Shown one piece after another: positions 38,632 to 46,980 of a stretch of DNA of 64,000 nt. The notes below the pieces were generated by a model that ran no database searches, had not been told where the DNA came from, and saw nothing but the letters and a program-made list of their open reading frames with translations. Made by a program: the position numbers and the translations under genes. Source of the DNA: Komarekiella delphini-convector SJRDD-AB1 (GTDB lineage: Bacteria; Cyanobacteriota; Cyanobacteriia; Cyanobacteriales; Nostocaceae). Numbering within the stretch: position 1 is the stretch's first letter; each line of letters starts with the position of its first letter. The stretch spans positions 1-64,000 of the forward strand of contig NZ_VJXY01000027.1 of assembly GCF_014831675.1 (NCBI RefSeq), in the 5' to 3' direction.

Positions 38632-39753
38632 TTAAACAGGATGGAAGTAGAAGGCAGCCCCTAGTACAGCGTAAGTTGCTAGTAGTAGCATTCCCTCTAA
38701 CCAGTTGGAGCGGCCATCCAAGCTAATTAGGTTAGCAATGACCACAGCAATGATCACTGCAACGACCTCAAATAAGTTAAAGTTTAAGTCCATTGGTTGT
38801 CCAATCACCTGCCCAACTAGCACAAGGATTGGCGCAACCAACAAAGCAACCAGTAGACTCGACCCCATTGCTACAGACACCGACAAATCCATATTGTTCT
38901 TAATTGCTACTCGGACAGCGGTTACATATTCGGCTGCACCTCCAACTAGAGGTAACAAAATTACTCCGGTAAATAGAGGTGTTAATCCTAGTCCTTTTGT
39001 TGCTTCTTCAACTGCACCGACAAAAATCTCGGACACGAACGCTATACCAATGGTTGCCACAAGCAAAATACCAACCCAAAGACTCAGGTTTGGCTTTGAA
39101 TGTTTATCTTGTTCTGTTACCTCATCCTCAGAAATTTTACCTTCTAGCTCTATAACCCCAACATCGTAGAGGTAGCTGTGAGTCTTTAGAGAAAACAACA
39201 GTGTAAAACCATAAACTACAATTAAAATGACTGCTACAAAAATCGACAGCTTAGTAATAGCGCTTTGCTCGACCACATTAGATGTAGTAATCACCATTGC
39301 AGGCAGAACAATTGCAGTCACAGCTAGTGTCATTGTCGAACCATTAACTCGTGCTGCCATTGGCTGAAAAGTCTGCTCCTTGTAGCGCAATCCCCCCAAT
39401 AGCATAGATAGCCCCATTACCAGCAGTAAATTACTGATAATCGTCCCCGTAATGCTGGCTTTTACAATATCTACCAAGCCTTCTTTGAGAGCTACTAAAC
39501 CAATAATTAACTCAGTGGCATTACCGAAGACTGCATTTAATAAGCCTCCTATAGAAGGCCCTAAAACCACGGCAATCTCTTCTGTCGCCGTACTCAGCCA
39601 AACTGCTAACGGAATGATTGCGATCGCTGAAAGTCCAAACACTATTAATGCGTCCCAGTTCAGCTTTTCTGCCACAATGGCAATAGGAACGAAAGCTAGC
39701 AAACCTACTGAAATTAGGTTTTTAATTTGTATATTTTTCAGTACAGTTGGCAT
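38632..39753 (-). CDS. cax: calcium/proton exchanger (CaCA family, Cax-type)
   Basis: An antiporter that exports Ca2+ using the proton gradient. Eleven or so hydrophobic helices carry the two inverted alpha-repeats: GPSIGGLLNAVFGNATELIIG (first acidic repeat, residues ~63-83, with the transport Glu in NATELI) and GGAAEYVTAVRVAIKNNMD (second, ~270-288, Glu in AAEYVTA). An acidic cytosolic loop (LEGKISEDEVTEQDKHS) separates the halves. The length of 373 residues is normal for bacterial Cax. The ATG is at 39753. Confidence 0.9.
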   Translation of the reverse strand: MPTVLKNIQIKNLISVGLLAFVPIAIVAEKLNWDALIVFGLSAIAIIPLAVWLSTATEEIAVVLGPSIGGLLNAVFGNATELIIGLVALKEGLVDIVKASITGTIISNLLLVMGLSMLLGGLRYKEQTFQPMAARVNGSTMTLAVTAIVLPAMVITTSNVVEQSAITKLSIFVAVILIVVYGFTLLFSLKTHSYLYDVGVIELEGKISEDEVTEQDKHSKPNLSLWVGILLVATIGIAFVSEIFVGAVEEATKGLGLTPLFTGVILLPLVGGAAEYVTAVRVAIKNNMDLSVSVAMGSSLLVALLVAPILVLVGQVIGQPMDLNFNLFEVVAVIIAVVIANLISLDGRSNWLEGMLLLATYAVLGAAFYFHPV

Positions 39754-40228
39754 AGGTTTATAGCTCTAATAATGATTATTTGACACTAATTATCACTTAA
39801 TTAATTGAAACAACTGCACAAGAGAAGCAATCTTTCTTGTCTGTAACAATTACTAAAGAACTCATCAGTATAGAAATCTGATTTTCCTAAAGCATTTTAT
39901 ATGCAGCGTCAAACCTAGCTAACTGGCTCAAGATGGATGAAGCTGGCAGATAAACTAATCCTTTCGACTGCCGCAAGTACTATTCATTTACCAGGCCAAC
40001 GAGATATTCCCAACATCGTTACTCTCCGGTTCATTGCTAGCATTACCGTGATTATTCGATTCAATTGCCACATTGGAGTTGCACTTATTTGCGGTAGTAG
40101 GCATTGTAATCTTGCTAAGATGGCGAACATGGGCTGTTTGTGGTTTCTGAGTTGTCGTTTTGGAAAACAACAACTCTACTACATTAGCCTCTGTTCATAC
40201 TCTTTTTTTGGCGAAGGTATTGCTAATC
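39754..40228. other. gap with no firmly supported gene
   Basis: A minus-strand frame at 39988-40173 (Ser/Thr/Asn-rich, starting from TTG) lies 55 nt after the small membrane protein gene and has plausible codon use, but no ribosome site or known motif, so I leave it uncalled. The plus-strand frame across the same DNA looks random. Confidence 0.3.
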
Positions 40229-40456
40229 TTAAGCAATTTTCTGCTCAGGCAACTTAGGTTGAGATTGCCCATTATCCTCTGGTAGCTGCGGATCAATTAA
40301 ACAGTCAGCAGAATGACCATTTATTAGCACTTTTAAGCCGCCGAAAGGCGTCACATGTACGGTGACGCTCCCATCAAACCCTGCCAGCACAGCTAATAGG
40401 GTAGCGAACAAAACACAGTAGAGGAATATCCAAGTATTACGGCTATTGAGATTCAC
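40229..40456 (-). CDS. small single-span membrane protein (75 aa)
   Basis: I do not recognise the family. One N-terminal membrane helix (WIFLYCVLFATLLAVLAGF, residues ~9-27) is followed by a short extracytoplasmic domain, VTVHVTPFGGLKVLINGHS, and a Pro/Gln-rich tail ending LPEQKIA. The frame extends to a TTG at 40498, but GTG at 40456 sits 9 nt after AAGGAG, so I take GTG. Its leader carries long mutually exclusive hairpins (40494-40624), which suggests control at the RNA level. Confidence 0.55.
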   Translation of the reverse strand: MNLNSRNTWIFLYCVLFATLLAVLAGFDGSVTVHVTPFGGLKVLINGHSADCLIDPQLPEDNGQSQPKLPEQKIA

Positions 40457-40493
40457 TATTTTTTTCTCCTTGTTTGCTAGTGATATCCCTATG

Positions 40494-40624
40494 CCCAAGT
40501 TATGATTTATGGCTTAACCGAACACAAAAACGGTTAAATGGTACGCCTTTGTGATATCCTGAAAAAAACAAATTATCTATTCGGCTCGAATCCTGCAATT
40601 CATAACTTGGGTTCGGGCTTTTTT
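40494..40624 (-). promoter_or_regulatory. structured leader with alternative pairings; possible terminator on + strand
   Basis: CCCAAGTTATGA (40494-40505) is complementary to TCATAACTTGGG (40600-40611), a 12-bp long-range stem enclosing the hairpin TTAACCG/CGGTTAA (about 40514-40537). A second stem, GCTCGAATCC (40584-40593) with GGGTTCGGGC (40609-40618), reuses part of the first, so both cannot form at once. Read on + it is followed by TTTTTT (40619-40624) like a Rho-independent terminator. Read on - it is the leader of the small membrane protein gene. Confidence 0.5.
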
Positions 40625-40750
40625 GTTTGGTGACACGGAATTATCCAGAGTCCCAAAAACAGGCAGTATTTATTTTATTGATGTTCATAACATCTTGATT
40701 TTCCCTTTTTGCACATATTTGGGCATGACCCAGACGATTAAATTTCAGTC

Positions 40751-41290
40751 TCATAACTCAGCGCCACTAGATAGTTCACTAAAGACTGCATCGAGTCTGT
40801 TTTGGCGAAGATACCAGTTTAGGAGTTTGTTCAAGAGTAAGGTCTGAAGTTTGGCATTGTACTCAATGACTCTAAAAGCACGCTCTGTAGTACATTGATC
40901 CAGGCGACCTAAACGCAGAAGATGAATCCAGCAAAGTGTGCAGTTAAAGGATAACCTGAACTCAACCGAGAGAGCAGATTTGAATTGTTCAAATTGTTGA
41001 TTAATACGATCTATATTAAGTGGCTGTTTAGGGTCAAGTTCGTCGGAAGTAAGATGCCAGCTTAAAAGTTTGTCAAGGAGTAGACTCTGAATTTTGATGT
41101 TGTGCTCAATGACTTTAAAAGCCTCAACTGTAGTCCTTTGATCAAGTCTGTCCAGGCGTAAAACATGAGTGCAACGAAGTATGCAGTCGAGACACAACCT
41201 GAATTCGTTAGACAGAGGAGAATGAAATTGTTCAAATTGTTGATTGATGTAATCTACCTGTACCTTAATACTGTTCGTACTATTACTCAT
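40751..41290 (-). CDS. protein of two tandem 81-residue units, unknown function
   Basis: I do not recognise this 179-residue protein. It is a clear internal duplication: residues ~13-86 and ~94-167 align at a period of 81, each starting INQQFEQF, continuing with EFRL and LLRL.RLDQ.TT and ending LLL.KLL.W.L. Each unit looks like three or four amphipathic helices with several Cys residues (LCLDCILRC in the first, NCTLC in the second). There is no signal peptide or catalytic motif. It is divergent from the NACHT NTPase gene (584 bp apart) and preceded by four phased CGGT boxes. A helical adaptor or DNA/protein-binding role is a guess. Confidence 0.65.
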   Translation of the reverse strand: MSNSTNSIKVQVDYINQQFEQFHSPLSNEFRLCLDCILRCTHVLRLDRLDQRTTVEAFKVIEHNIKIQSLLLDKLLSWHLTSDELDPKQPLNIDRINQQFEQFKSALSVEFRLSFNCTLCWIHLLRLGRLDQCTTERAFRVIEYNAKLQTLLLNKLLNWYLRQNRLDAVFSELSSGAEL

Positions 41291-41315
41291 AACATGCTTC
41301 TTATATCAAGAATAT

Positions 41316-41350
41316 ACGGCAAAAAACGGTAAAAAGCGGTATTCATCGGT
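41316..41350 (-). promoter_or_regulatory. four 10-bp-phased CGGT boxes upstream of the duplicated-unit gene
   Basis: ACGGC (41316), ACGGT (41326), GCGGT (41336) and TCGGT (41346) recur at exactly 10-bp steps, on one face of the helix, with AAAAA between the first three. They begin 26 bp upstream of the 41290 start codon. A further AAAAACGGTT occurs at about 40526. They look like operator iterons for a regulator. Confidence 0.5.
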
Positions 41351-41873
41351 ATTTTATTAATTTACAAGTTTTTTATACTAGTGTCTCTATCTCTATAAGC
41401 AGATTTGTCCAGTATCTTCAGGAGTAACAACACGAAAAGTTTGATGACACCCCTCAAAATCTGGGGATATCACAAAGTACCAATTTTTGTATAGTAGTAA
41501 GAAGAAAAAGTAGCCCTTTTAAGGTGTAATGTATTTTTATTGGTGTCTTAGTGGTTATAAATTGATGTTTGAAACACTAAGGCACAAAGATGAAAAGCCC
41601 AAAATTCGGTAAATTTTTTTGGAATTTTCACCCAATCTACTCAAGCGTTGCTACAAGTCTCTTTATAAAGTAAATATAAAAGTAAAGCGTTAGGTAAGAG
41701 TCAGCTAGTAGTATAAGTATTTATACCTCAAAATACAGTTAATAATCATCCATAAAATTTACGAAATAGTAAATATCTAAATTTTACAGCAATCTTTTAT
41801 TAAAATTGGCTCTATAAATAGACTTTAATTTATAGAATATTCAAATATTTAAAGTAGTTAAGAGAGAATTAAA
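41351..41873. other. AT-rich divergent region before the NACHT gene
   Basis: No open frame is supported. GGGATATCACAAAGTACC at 41466-41483 is, apart from a 2-nt gap, the inverse of GGTACGCCTTTGTGATATCC at 40539-40558, so the duplicated-unit gene is bracketed by inverted copies of one ~18-bp motif. The remainder should hold the NACHT promoter. Confidence 0.45.
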
Positions 41874-44402
41874 ATGACAGCAGCAGTAGTTGAGCCAAAA
41901 GTTTTTGAAAGACTCAAACAAGCTTACACAGAAAAGTTTGGTGGATCGCCAAAGCTTTTAATTACTGAGCTGAATCACGTTTATCAAGATAAAACAAACA
42001 ACCAAAAAGATGTAATTTCAGACAAAACCATCCGCAACTTCTTCAATAATCCCGAACCAATGAAGATGCAAGAGAAGAATCTTAATTTCTTATGTGGCGT
42101 ATTATTGGAATGTGAAAGCTATCAAGAAGCTTTAAGACAATATGCAGCTTTAGGACTAGTAGAGCAGATACACGACAATGTAAACGCAGAGTGGCTTCAG
42201 CGCTACCAAGAATATATCAGGATAAAGTGCGGCACAATGAAGGTGCTCACTATGACTCAGCCCGTGCAGTTAGATAGTATTTATGCCAATGTAAATGTTT
42301 TAGAAAGTATTAAAAGCAAGAAGCAAAAGACAATTGAAGATTTGCTGGCTAATATATCTAACGAAAGTATCAGTTTTAGCCGTCTTAGTTATCGGGTGAG
42401 CGATAGAAATATTGTAGCTTTAGATGCAGTAAAACGTTACCAAAAACTTTTTTTATGGGGTAGACCAGGAGCAGGTAAAACTACATTTCTCAAGCACCTA
42501 GCTATACATTGTATTACAGAATTAGGAAAGCAAATTATCCCAATTTTTATTTCATTAAAGGCATTTGCAGATGCAGACGATAAACCGAACCTTATTGATA
42601 TAATCAAGCGAGAGTTTCTTACATGTATGACTGAGCCATCTCAGATTGTTGAGGAGTTACTTGAACAAGGTAGTTGCTTGATTTTATTAGATGGTTTAGA
42701 TGAAGTTCCAGATGCAGAAAGCGATCGAATATATCGAAATATTATCACTTTTGTAGAACAATTTTCCAAAAATAACTTTGTGATGACTTGTCGCTCTGGA
42801 GCTTCCGATTATATATTTGAACACTTCACAGAAGTGGAAATGACAGATTTTAATGAAGACCAAGTTTTAAATTTTGTCAAAAAATGGTTTGAATTTAGCG
42901 AAGAACCAAGATTAGAAGACAAATTTTTAGAAGAAATAGAAAAGAATAGATCTATCAAAGAGTTAACGGCAAGCCCATTACTCCTAACTATGTTGTGTTT
43001 GGTGTTTGAAGATAATTATGAATTTCCCAGAAATCGATACTCCCTGACAGAGGATGCTGTAAATATACTTTTACGCAGATGGGATGCTAATAGGCGAATA
43101 AATCGTGATGCAATTAATAATCTAAACCTCCCATATCAACGAAAAGTAAACTTACTTAGTCAGATAGCTTATGAAGCTTTTAACCAAGAACCACAAAAGT
43201 ATTTTTGGCAGCAAAGAGAATTAGAAAAACTAATTCAGAAATATATTGAAAATATTCTAGAAGTTTCACCTAATACTCTCGCTTTTGATAGCCAAGAAAT
43301 TTTAAAAGCGATTGAAGCCAATCATGGGTTACTCGTTAAGCAAGCTAAAGATTTATATTCATTCTCACATCTAACTTTTCAAGAGTACTTCGTAGCTCAG
43401 TACGTAGTAGAGAACGGGAATTCTGAAACTTTAGCCAGGATTATCAAACACAACTTAAAAAATCGTCAATGGCGAGAAGTGTTTCTAATGATTACAGGAC
43501 GACTCGCAAATACTGATGAATTTTTAAAACTCATGTTTTATGAGATTAATACGTTAGTAGAAAGTAAAGCCTTGCAAGATATGTTGACTTGGCTAGATGA
43601 TGTAACTACCTTACATGGAGTGAAATCTAGTTCATGGAGAGCATTCTATCTATTTGTTGACCAGGAGTTTGAATTATACATCAATAGACTTTCAAAAAAT
43701 GATTATACTTTAGTTTTAGCTGAAAGACTCGCTTCAATGTTGAGAGAGTTAAACGAGAAACAGAAAAAAAAGATTCCGCGATCGCAATTATCCAATTTCG
43801 CGTTTAATTTAGTTGATACTTATGCTAAAGCTGCTGCTAAAGCCAGTGAAAAGGAATTTGATCCTCAAAAAATGAGCCAACTACTGAGAAAAGAACTTCC
43901 TATTAGTGATCATATAGCCGCTATTTCTTTACTAGAAAGTGGAGTAACTATTGATAAAGAAAAGGGTGTAATTACCATTAATAAGCAAAAAGGCGAAATC
44001 ACGCTTGATAAAGAGCATTTCCATGTTCAAGCTAGTTCTGGAGATAGAACTGATATTAGTGAAGAAGATATTATCGCTACCGCTAAACAACTTAATTTCG
44101 ATGATTTAGCAGATGAATTAATGTACTTGCAAGATTGTTTTCCTGCTGATAATGCTCCTAAATGGGAGTGGCAAGAGTGGGCAAAAAATTTGAAAGGGTT
44201 GATGAGGCTGTATTTACATATTGGCTTTGATGATGTAACACTTTCACAACAGCAAATTAAAAGTTTGGAAGATTATTTTTATGCAAACACTCTACTTATA
44301 GAATGTATTAAAGGAGATAGCTACTCTTCTAAAGAGTTACGTGACCAACTGATTGACCATTTGTTACTGCCATATAAACGTATTCCATCAAAACTTTTAT
44401 AA
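41874..44402 (+). CDS. NACHT-domain STAND NTPase (842 aa)
   Basis: A large signal-transduction NTPase. The N-terminal ~110 residues (FERLKQAYTEKFGGSPKLL to ECESYQEALRQ) are a helical domain with no enzymatic motif, perhaps a DNA- or partner-binding or effector module. The NACHT core has Walker A GRPGAGKTT (196-204), Walker B LILLDGLDEVPD (269-280), the sensor VMTCRSGASDY and the winged-helix region LTASPLLLTMLCLVFED. HLTFQEYFVAQYVVE (~500) ends the core. A helical C-terminus follows with a beta-rich insert (TIDKEKGVITINKQKGEIT) and the tail YFYANTLLIEC, LLLPYKRIP common in cyanobacterial NACHT proteins. Some bacterial NACHT proteins protect against phages; here that is inference. Confidence 0.85.
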   Translation: MTAAVVEPKVFERLKQAYTEKFGGSPKLLITELNHVYQDKTNNQKDVISDKTIRNFFNNPEPMKMQEKNLNFLCGVLLECESYQEALRQYAALGLVEQIHDNVNAEWLQRYQEYIRIKCGTMKVLTMTQPVQLDSIYANVNVLESIKSKKQKTIEDLLANISNESISFSRLSYRVSDRNIVALDAVKRYQKLFLWGRPGAGKTTFLKHLAIHCITELGKQIIPIFISLKAFADADDKPNLIDIIKREFLTCMTEPSQIVEELLEQGSCLILLDGLDEVPDAESDRIYRNIITFVEQFSKNNFVMTCRSGASDYIFEHFTEVEMTDFNEDQVLNFVKKWFEFSEEPRLEDKFLEEIEKNRSIKELTASPLLLTMLCLVFEDNYEFPRNRYSLTEDAVNILLRRWDANRRINRDAINNLNLPYQRKVNLLSQIAYEAFNQEPQKYFWQQRELEKLIQKYIENILEVSPNTLAFDSQEILKAIEANHGLLVKQAKDLYSFSHLTFQEYFVAQYVVENGNSETLARIIKHNLKNRQWREVFLMITGRLANTDEFLKLMFYEINTLVESKALQDMLTWLDDVTTLHGVKSSSWRAFYLFVDQEFELYINRLSKNDYTLVLAERLASMLRELNEKQKKKIPRSQLSNFAFNLVDTYAKAAAKASEKEFDPQKMSQLLRKELPISDHIAAISLLESGVTIDKEKGVITINKQKGEITLDKEHFHVQASSGDRTDISEEDIIATAKQLNFDDLADELMYLQDCFPADNAPKWEWQEWAKNLKGLMRLYLHIGFDDVTLSQQQIKSLEDYFYANTLLIECIKGDSYSSKELRDQLIDHLLLPYKRIPSKLL

Positions 44403-44405
44403 AAA

Positions 44406-44458
44406 GGCGTCGGGAAAACCCATTCCTTGTAGGGATGGATGAAAGACGTCCCGACGCC
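44406..44458 (+). terminator. multi-stem RNA element at the end of the NACHT gene
   Basis: Outer stem GGCGTCGGGA/TCCCGACGCC (44406-44415, 44449-44458); inside it GGGAAAACCC and CATTCC-TTGTA-GGGATG can form small hairpins, followed by GATGAAAGACG. It starts 3 nt after the NACHT stop. A second copy of the core (GCGTCGGGAAAACCCATTCC) lies at about 58724, so this is a repeated structured element. Confidence 0.6.
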
Positions 44459-44471
44459 GTTGACAGTTGAC

Positions 44472-44541
44472 TGTTAACTGTCAACTGTCAACAGTTAACA
44501 ACTACAAAGAGTAGTTATGCAATTTAGACGCGCATTAGCTT
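44472..44541. repeat. 70-bp direct repeat, copy 1
   Basis: From GTTAACTGTCAAC through CAAAGAGTAGTTATGCAATT to CGCATTAGCTTA this stretch matches 46752-46821 with three or so mismatches. The TTAACTGTCAACTGTCAACA part is a short tandem repeat also found at about 58783-58812. The two full copies are in the same orientation and flank the Na+/Pi symporter gene. Confidence 0.8.
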
Positions 44542-44689
44542 ATATTGGCAAACCTAAAAAAGATTGCCAACATTATCTGCAACTTTTGGTGTATGAGTTT
44601 TGCCATTTTTTACCGCTTGTTGCCGGAAGTTACCTTTTAGTACTATGATGCATAGGTAGACCACAGAATTTAAACAATGGCTGTTGTAT

Positions 44690-44860
44690 ATGGGCAAACA
44701 AATCAAGAAAGTATGTAAGCACGAACCGGGGAAAGCGTGGAAGGACGGCTGTTGTAGCCCTAAGCCACCACATGAACAAGTGATAGAATCTGTTGCGGAG
44801 CAGTCTCCCACAGCACAAACAGAGGCACTAAAGCACTGCCTAGACGCTACTGCACTTTAA
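44690..44860 (+). CDS. small Cys-containing ORF (56 aa), uncertain
   Basis: A possible small protein: MGKQIKKVCKHEPGKAW, then KDGCCSPKPPH and a helical tail ending LDATAL. Four Cys residues and basic N-terminal residues could fit metal binding, but no family is recognised and no clear ribosome site precedes the ATG. The rest of 44542-44911 holds nothing else I can support. Confidence 0.25.
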   Translation: MGKQIKKVCKHEPGKAWKDGCCSPKPPHEQVIESVAEQSPTAQTEALKHCLDATAL

Positions 44861-44911
44861 TTAAAGAGATTAAAAAGGTACTTTGGTAGCTTTGACAGAT
44901 CTTTATGTCTT

Positions 44912-46165
44912 CTATACCCCAGACTTAGCTTCAGCTGATTTGTCTTGCTTCTTTCCATCGGGAATTAGTCGTTCCAGCCCACGGGCGATTAAAGGCAGAA
45001 ACCCAATAATTAATGCCACACCCAGCAAGTTAAATATCAACTGTGCATTAGCGATTTCACGAGCAACATCATCTCCAGCCCCCGTTAACCTAGAGACCCA
45101 CTGAGCAAATCCAGCCAACTGACTGGCAAATAAAATTCCTATCGAGGCAGAAACAACATTAAATAGTAAATGAAAGATACCTGTTCGCACAGCTGGACGT
45201 TCGCGCCCAACGGTAGCCACAAGTGTATCAGCGCACGTACCAACTTCCGCGCCCAACACCAAGGCAACGCCTGCGGGTAAAGAGACTAATCCTTGACTAG
45301 CCAAAGTAACGACAATAGCAACGGTAGCAGAAGAAGATTGAACTAAGATTGTAAACAGCGCTCCAACTCCAGCGCCTAGCAGGGTGTTGTTCCCCAAGGT
45401 TTCCATCAGTTTGAGAAATGGCTTGTAGTCCTTGAAAGGTTCCATTGCGTTTTCAATTATCTCAAGTCCGAAAAACAGTAAGCCTACGCCAAGCGTAATT
45501 AAACCGATTTGCTTCCAGCGTTCTTGCTTACCAAAAAAAATTAATAAGAAACCAATGAACATTGCTATTGGCGCATACTCATTAATTTTAAAAGCGACAA
45601 TTTGAGCACCGATTGTCGTACCTATATTGGAACCTAAAACTACTCCAAGAGATTCTACAAAAGATAGCAAACCAGCACTTACCATTGCAATCACGATGAT
45701 GATTGTCACTGAAGATGAATCCAAGATAGTTGTCGCTACCGTGCCAGTTGCTACTCCAGCAAAGCGATTGGTGGTGAATTTGCTAATTAGGCTTTTCGCC
45801 CGATCGCCTGCGATCGCTTCGAGTCCCTCAGCCATTCGCGTCACACCATACAAAAACAGCACAAGTCCAGCTAGTGCACCAGTGACTATTTTGAAAATAT
45901 TTATTCCTTGTTCTTCCTTAGAATCAGCGCCTTGATTCTGCTGATTATTTTCCTTTTCTTTACCAGAATTCTGAGCTTGATTACTGTTATTCTGTTGCGC
46001 TTCTATTTCAGGAGTCTGAGCGTTAACACTAATTTCTGAAGATGATGCATTAAATAACTGAAAATTGTTTTCTAATAAAGAAGGTGAAACAACCAAAACT
46101 GAAACTAGAAAACTCAAGATGAGCATATTAAGTAGTCTTTTCTTGGGATTTCGTAATAACAACAT
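44912..46165 (-). CDS. Na+/Pi cotransporter family protein (NptA/PF02690-type)
   Basis: A sodium-coupled phosphate (or related anion) transporter of the SLC34/NptA fold. A signal-like N-terminal helix (MLILSFLVSVLVVSPSLL) and a ~50-residue Gln/Asn/Glu-rich stretch precede the transport domain. The two inverted repeats show the diagnostic TILDSSSVTIIIVIAMV with GSNIGTTIGAQIVAF, and LVQSSSATVAIVVTLAS with GAEVGTCADTLVA. There is no C-terminal PhoU domain. The length of 417 residues is on the long side because of the N-terminal extension. It is flanked by direct repeats at 44472-44541 and 46752-46821. Confidence 0.85.
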   Translation of the reverse strand: MLLLRNPKKRLLNMLILSFLVSVLVVSPSLLENNFQLFNASSSEISVNAQTPEIEAQQNNSNQAQNSGKEKENNQQNQGADSKEEQGINIFKIVTGALAGLVLFLYGVTRMAEGLEAIAGDRAKSLISKFTTNRFAGVATGTVATTILDSSSVTIIIVIAMVSAGLLSFVESLGVVLGSNIGTTIGAQIVAFKINEYAPIAMFIGFLLIFFGKQERWKQIGLITLGVGLLFFGLEIIENAMEPFKDYKPFLKLMETLGNNTLLGAGVGALFTILVQSSSATVAIVVTLASQGLVSLPAGVALVLGAEVGTCADTLVATVGRERPAVRTGIFHLLFNVVSASIGILFASQLAGFAQWVSRLTGAGDDVAREIANAQLIFNLLGVALIIGFLPLIARGLERLIPDGKKQDKSAEAKSGV

Positions 46166-46980
46166 AGTTCTCTTAACCCTTGTATATTTGGTAAAATATT
46201 GAATCTTGAGATAAATAAACTTGTTGCAAAAATGTGAATAAATAACTACTATTTTGGCAAATTCTCAGCGGAGTTTCTGAGCATAAGAAATTGCCCAGAT
46301 AAATATCTAGCGTTAAAAATAAGATTGCACAAATAATTTAGGATTGTTATATGATTTAAGTATTGTGAATCATATCTAATACAATCCAGATTTTTGTTAA
46401 TTAGTAGACATTAAGAACTTACTATACTCAAACATTGAATTACTTGCGCCTTTAGAAGGATATTGTTGATTATCTTTTTGAAGTTAACTTAGGCTTTAAT
46501 TCGACTTAAACAAATATTAACTTACTTCGCCAATAGGGCAAATTAGTAATACAAATTATGCGATTTTTACTAGTTTTGCAGTGTTACTAATTCTAACTGA
46601 GCGTTTTGCTAATTACAGATCTGTGAAATCACTGCTTTCTTTTATAATTACGCCTGCGCTTGTTGTGTTAAGCGATCGCAGGGACACAATCTTCTATCAC
46701 AATCAAGGTAAACCGTTATGCATTTAAATTGCACATTAATCTCGACATTAAGGTTAACTGTCAACAGCCAACAGTTAACAATTACAAAGAGTAGTTATGC
46801 AATTTAGACGCGCATTAGCTTAAGAGCCCTCTTTAATTCATTTTCATGCTCAGCATGGCAACGAGAAACAGTTGCTAATCAAGCTTTTCATCTAATATAG
46901 AGGTGTGGCTATAGGTAACTGTGCATTTCGATTTCAGCATGAATACTTGCCACCATTTAGTTATAAGATTTTAAATTGCT
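46166..46980. other. 815-bp gap, mostly AT-rich, with repeat copy 2
   Basis: No supported gene. It carries the second copy of the 70-bp repeat (46752-46821) and a HIP1 octamer near 46672. The repeat sits about 160 bp before the alcohol dehydrogenase start. Confidence 0.5.
46752..46821. repeat. 70-bp direct repeat, copy 2
   Basis: Same sequence and orientation as 44472-44541, offset by 2280 bp. In copy 1 the ATGCAATTTAGACGCGC core opens a 43-codon frame; here that frame stops after eight codons, so the repeat is unlikely to be selected for coding. Confidence 0.8.

Noticed and set aside
38705-39169. 154-codon plus-strand frame inside the calcium/proton exchanger gene
   Set aside because: Antisense shadow of a strongly conserved transporter; its Thr/Ser/Pro/Ile composition reflects complement codons.
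39937-40257. 106-codon plus-strand frame between cax and the small membrane protein gene
   Set aside because: No ribosome site, unlikely composition, and it runs into a gene on the other strand.
40581-40620. tRNA-like GGCTCGAATCC sequence
   Set aside because: It lacks a T-loop TTC and no acceptor or anticodon stem can be built; the segment is part of a hairpin followed by T residues.
44517-44648. 43-codon frame starting ATGCAATTTAGACGC in repeat copy 1
   Set aside because: The same start in copy 2 (46797) stops after eight codons, so the repeat is not conserved as coding DNA.
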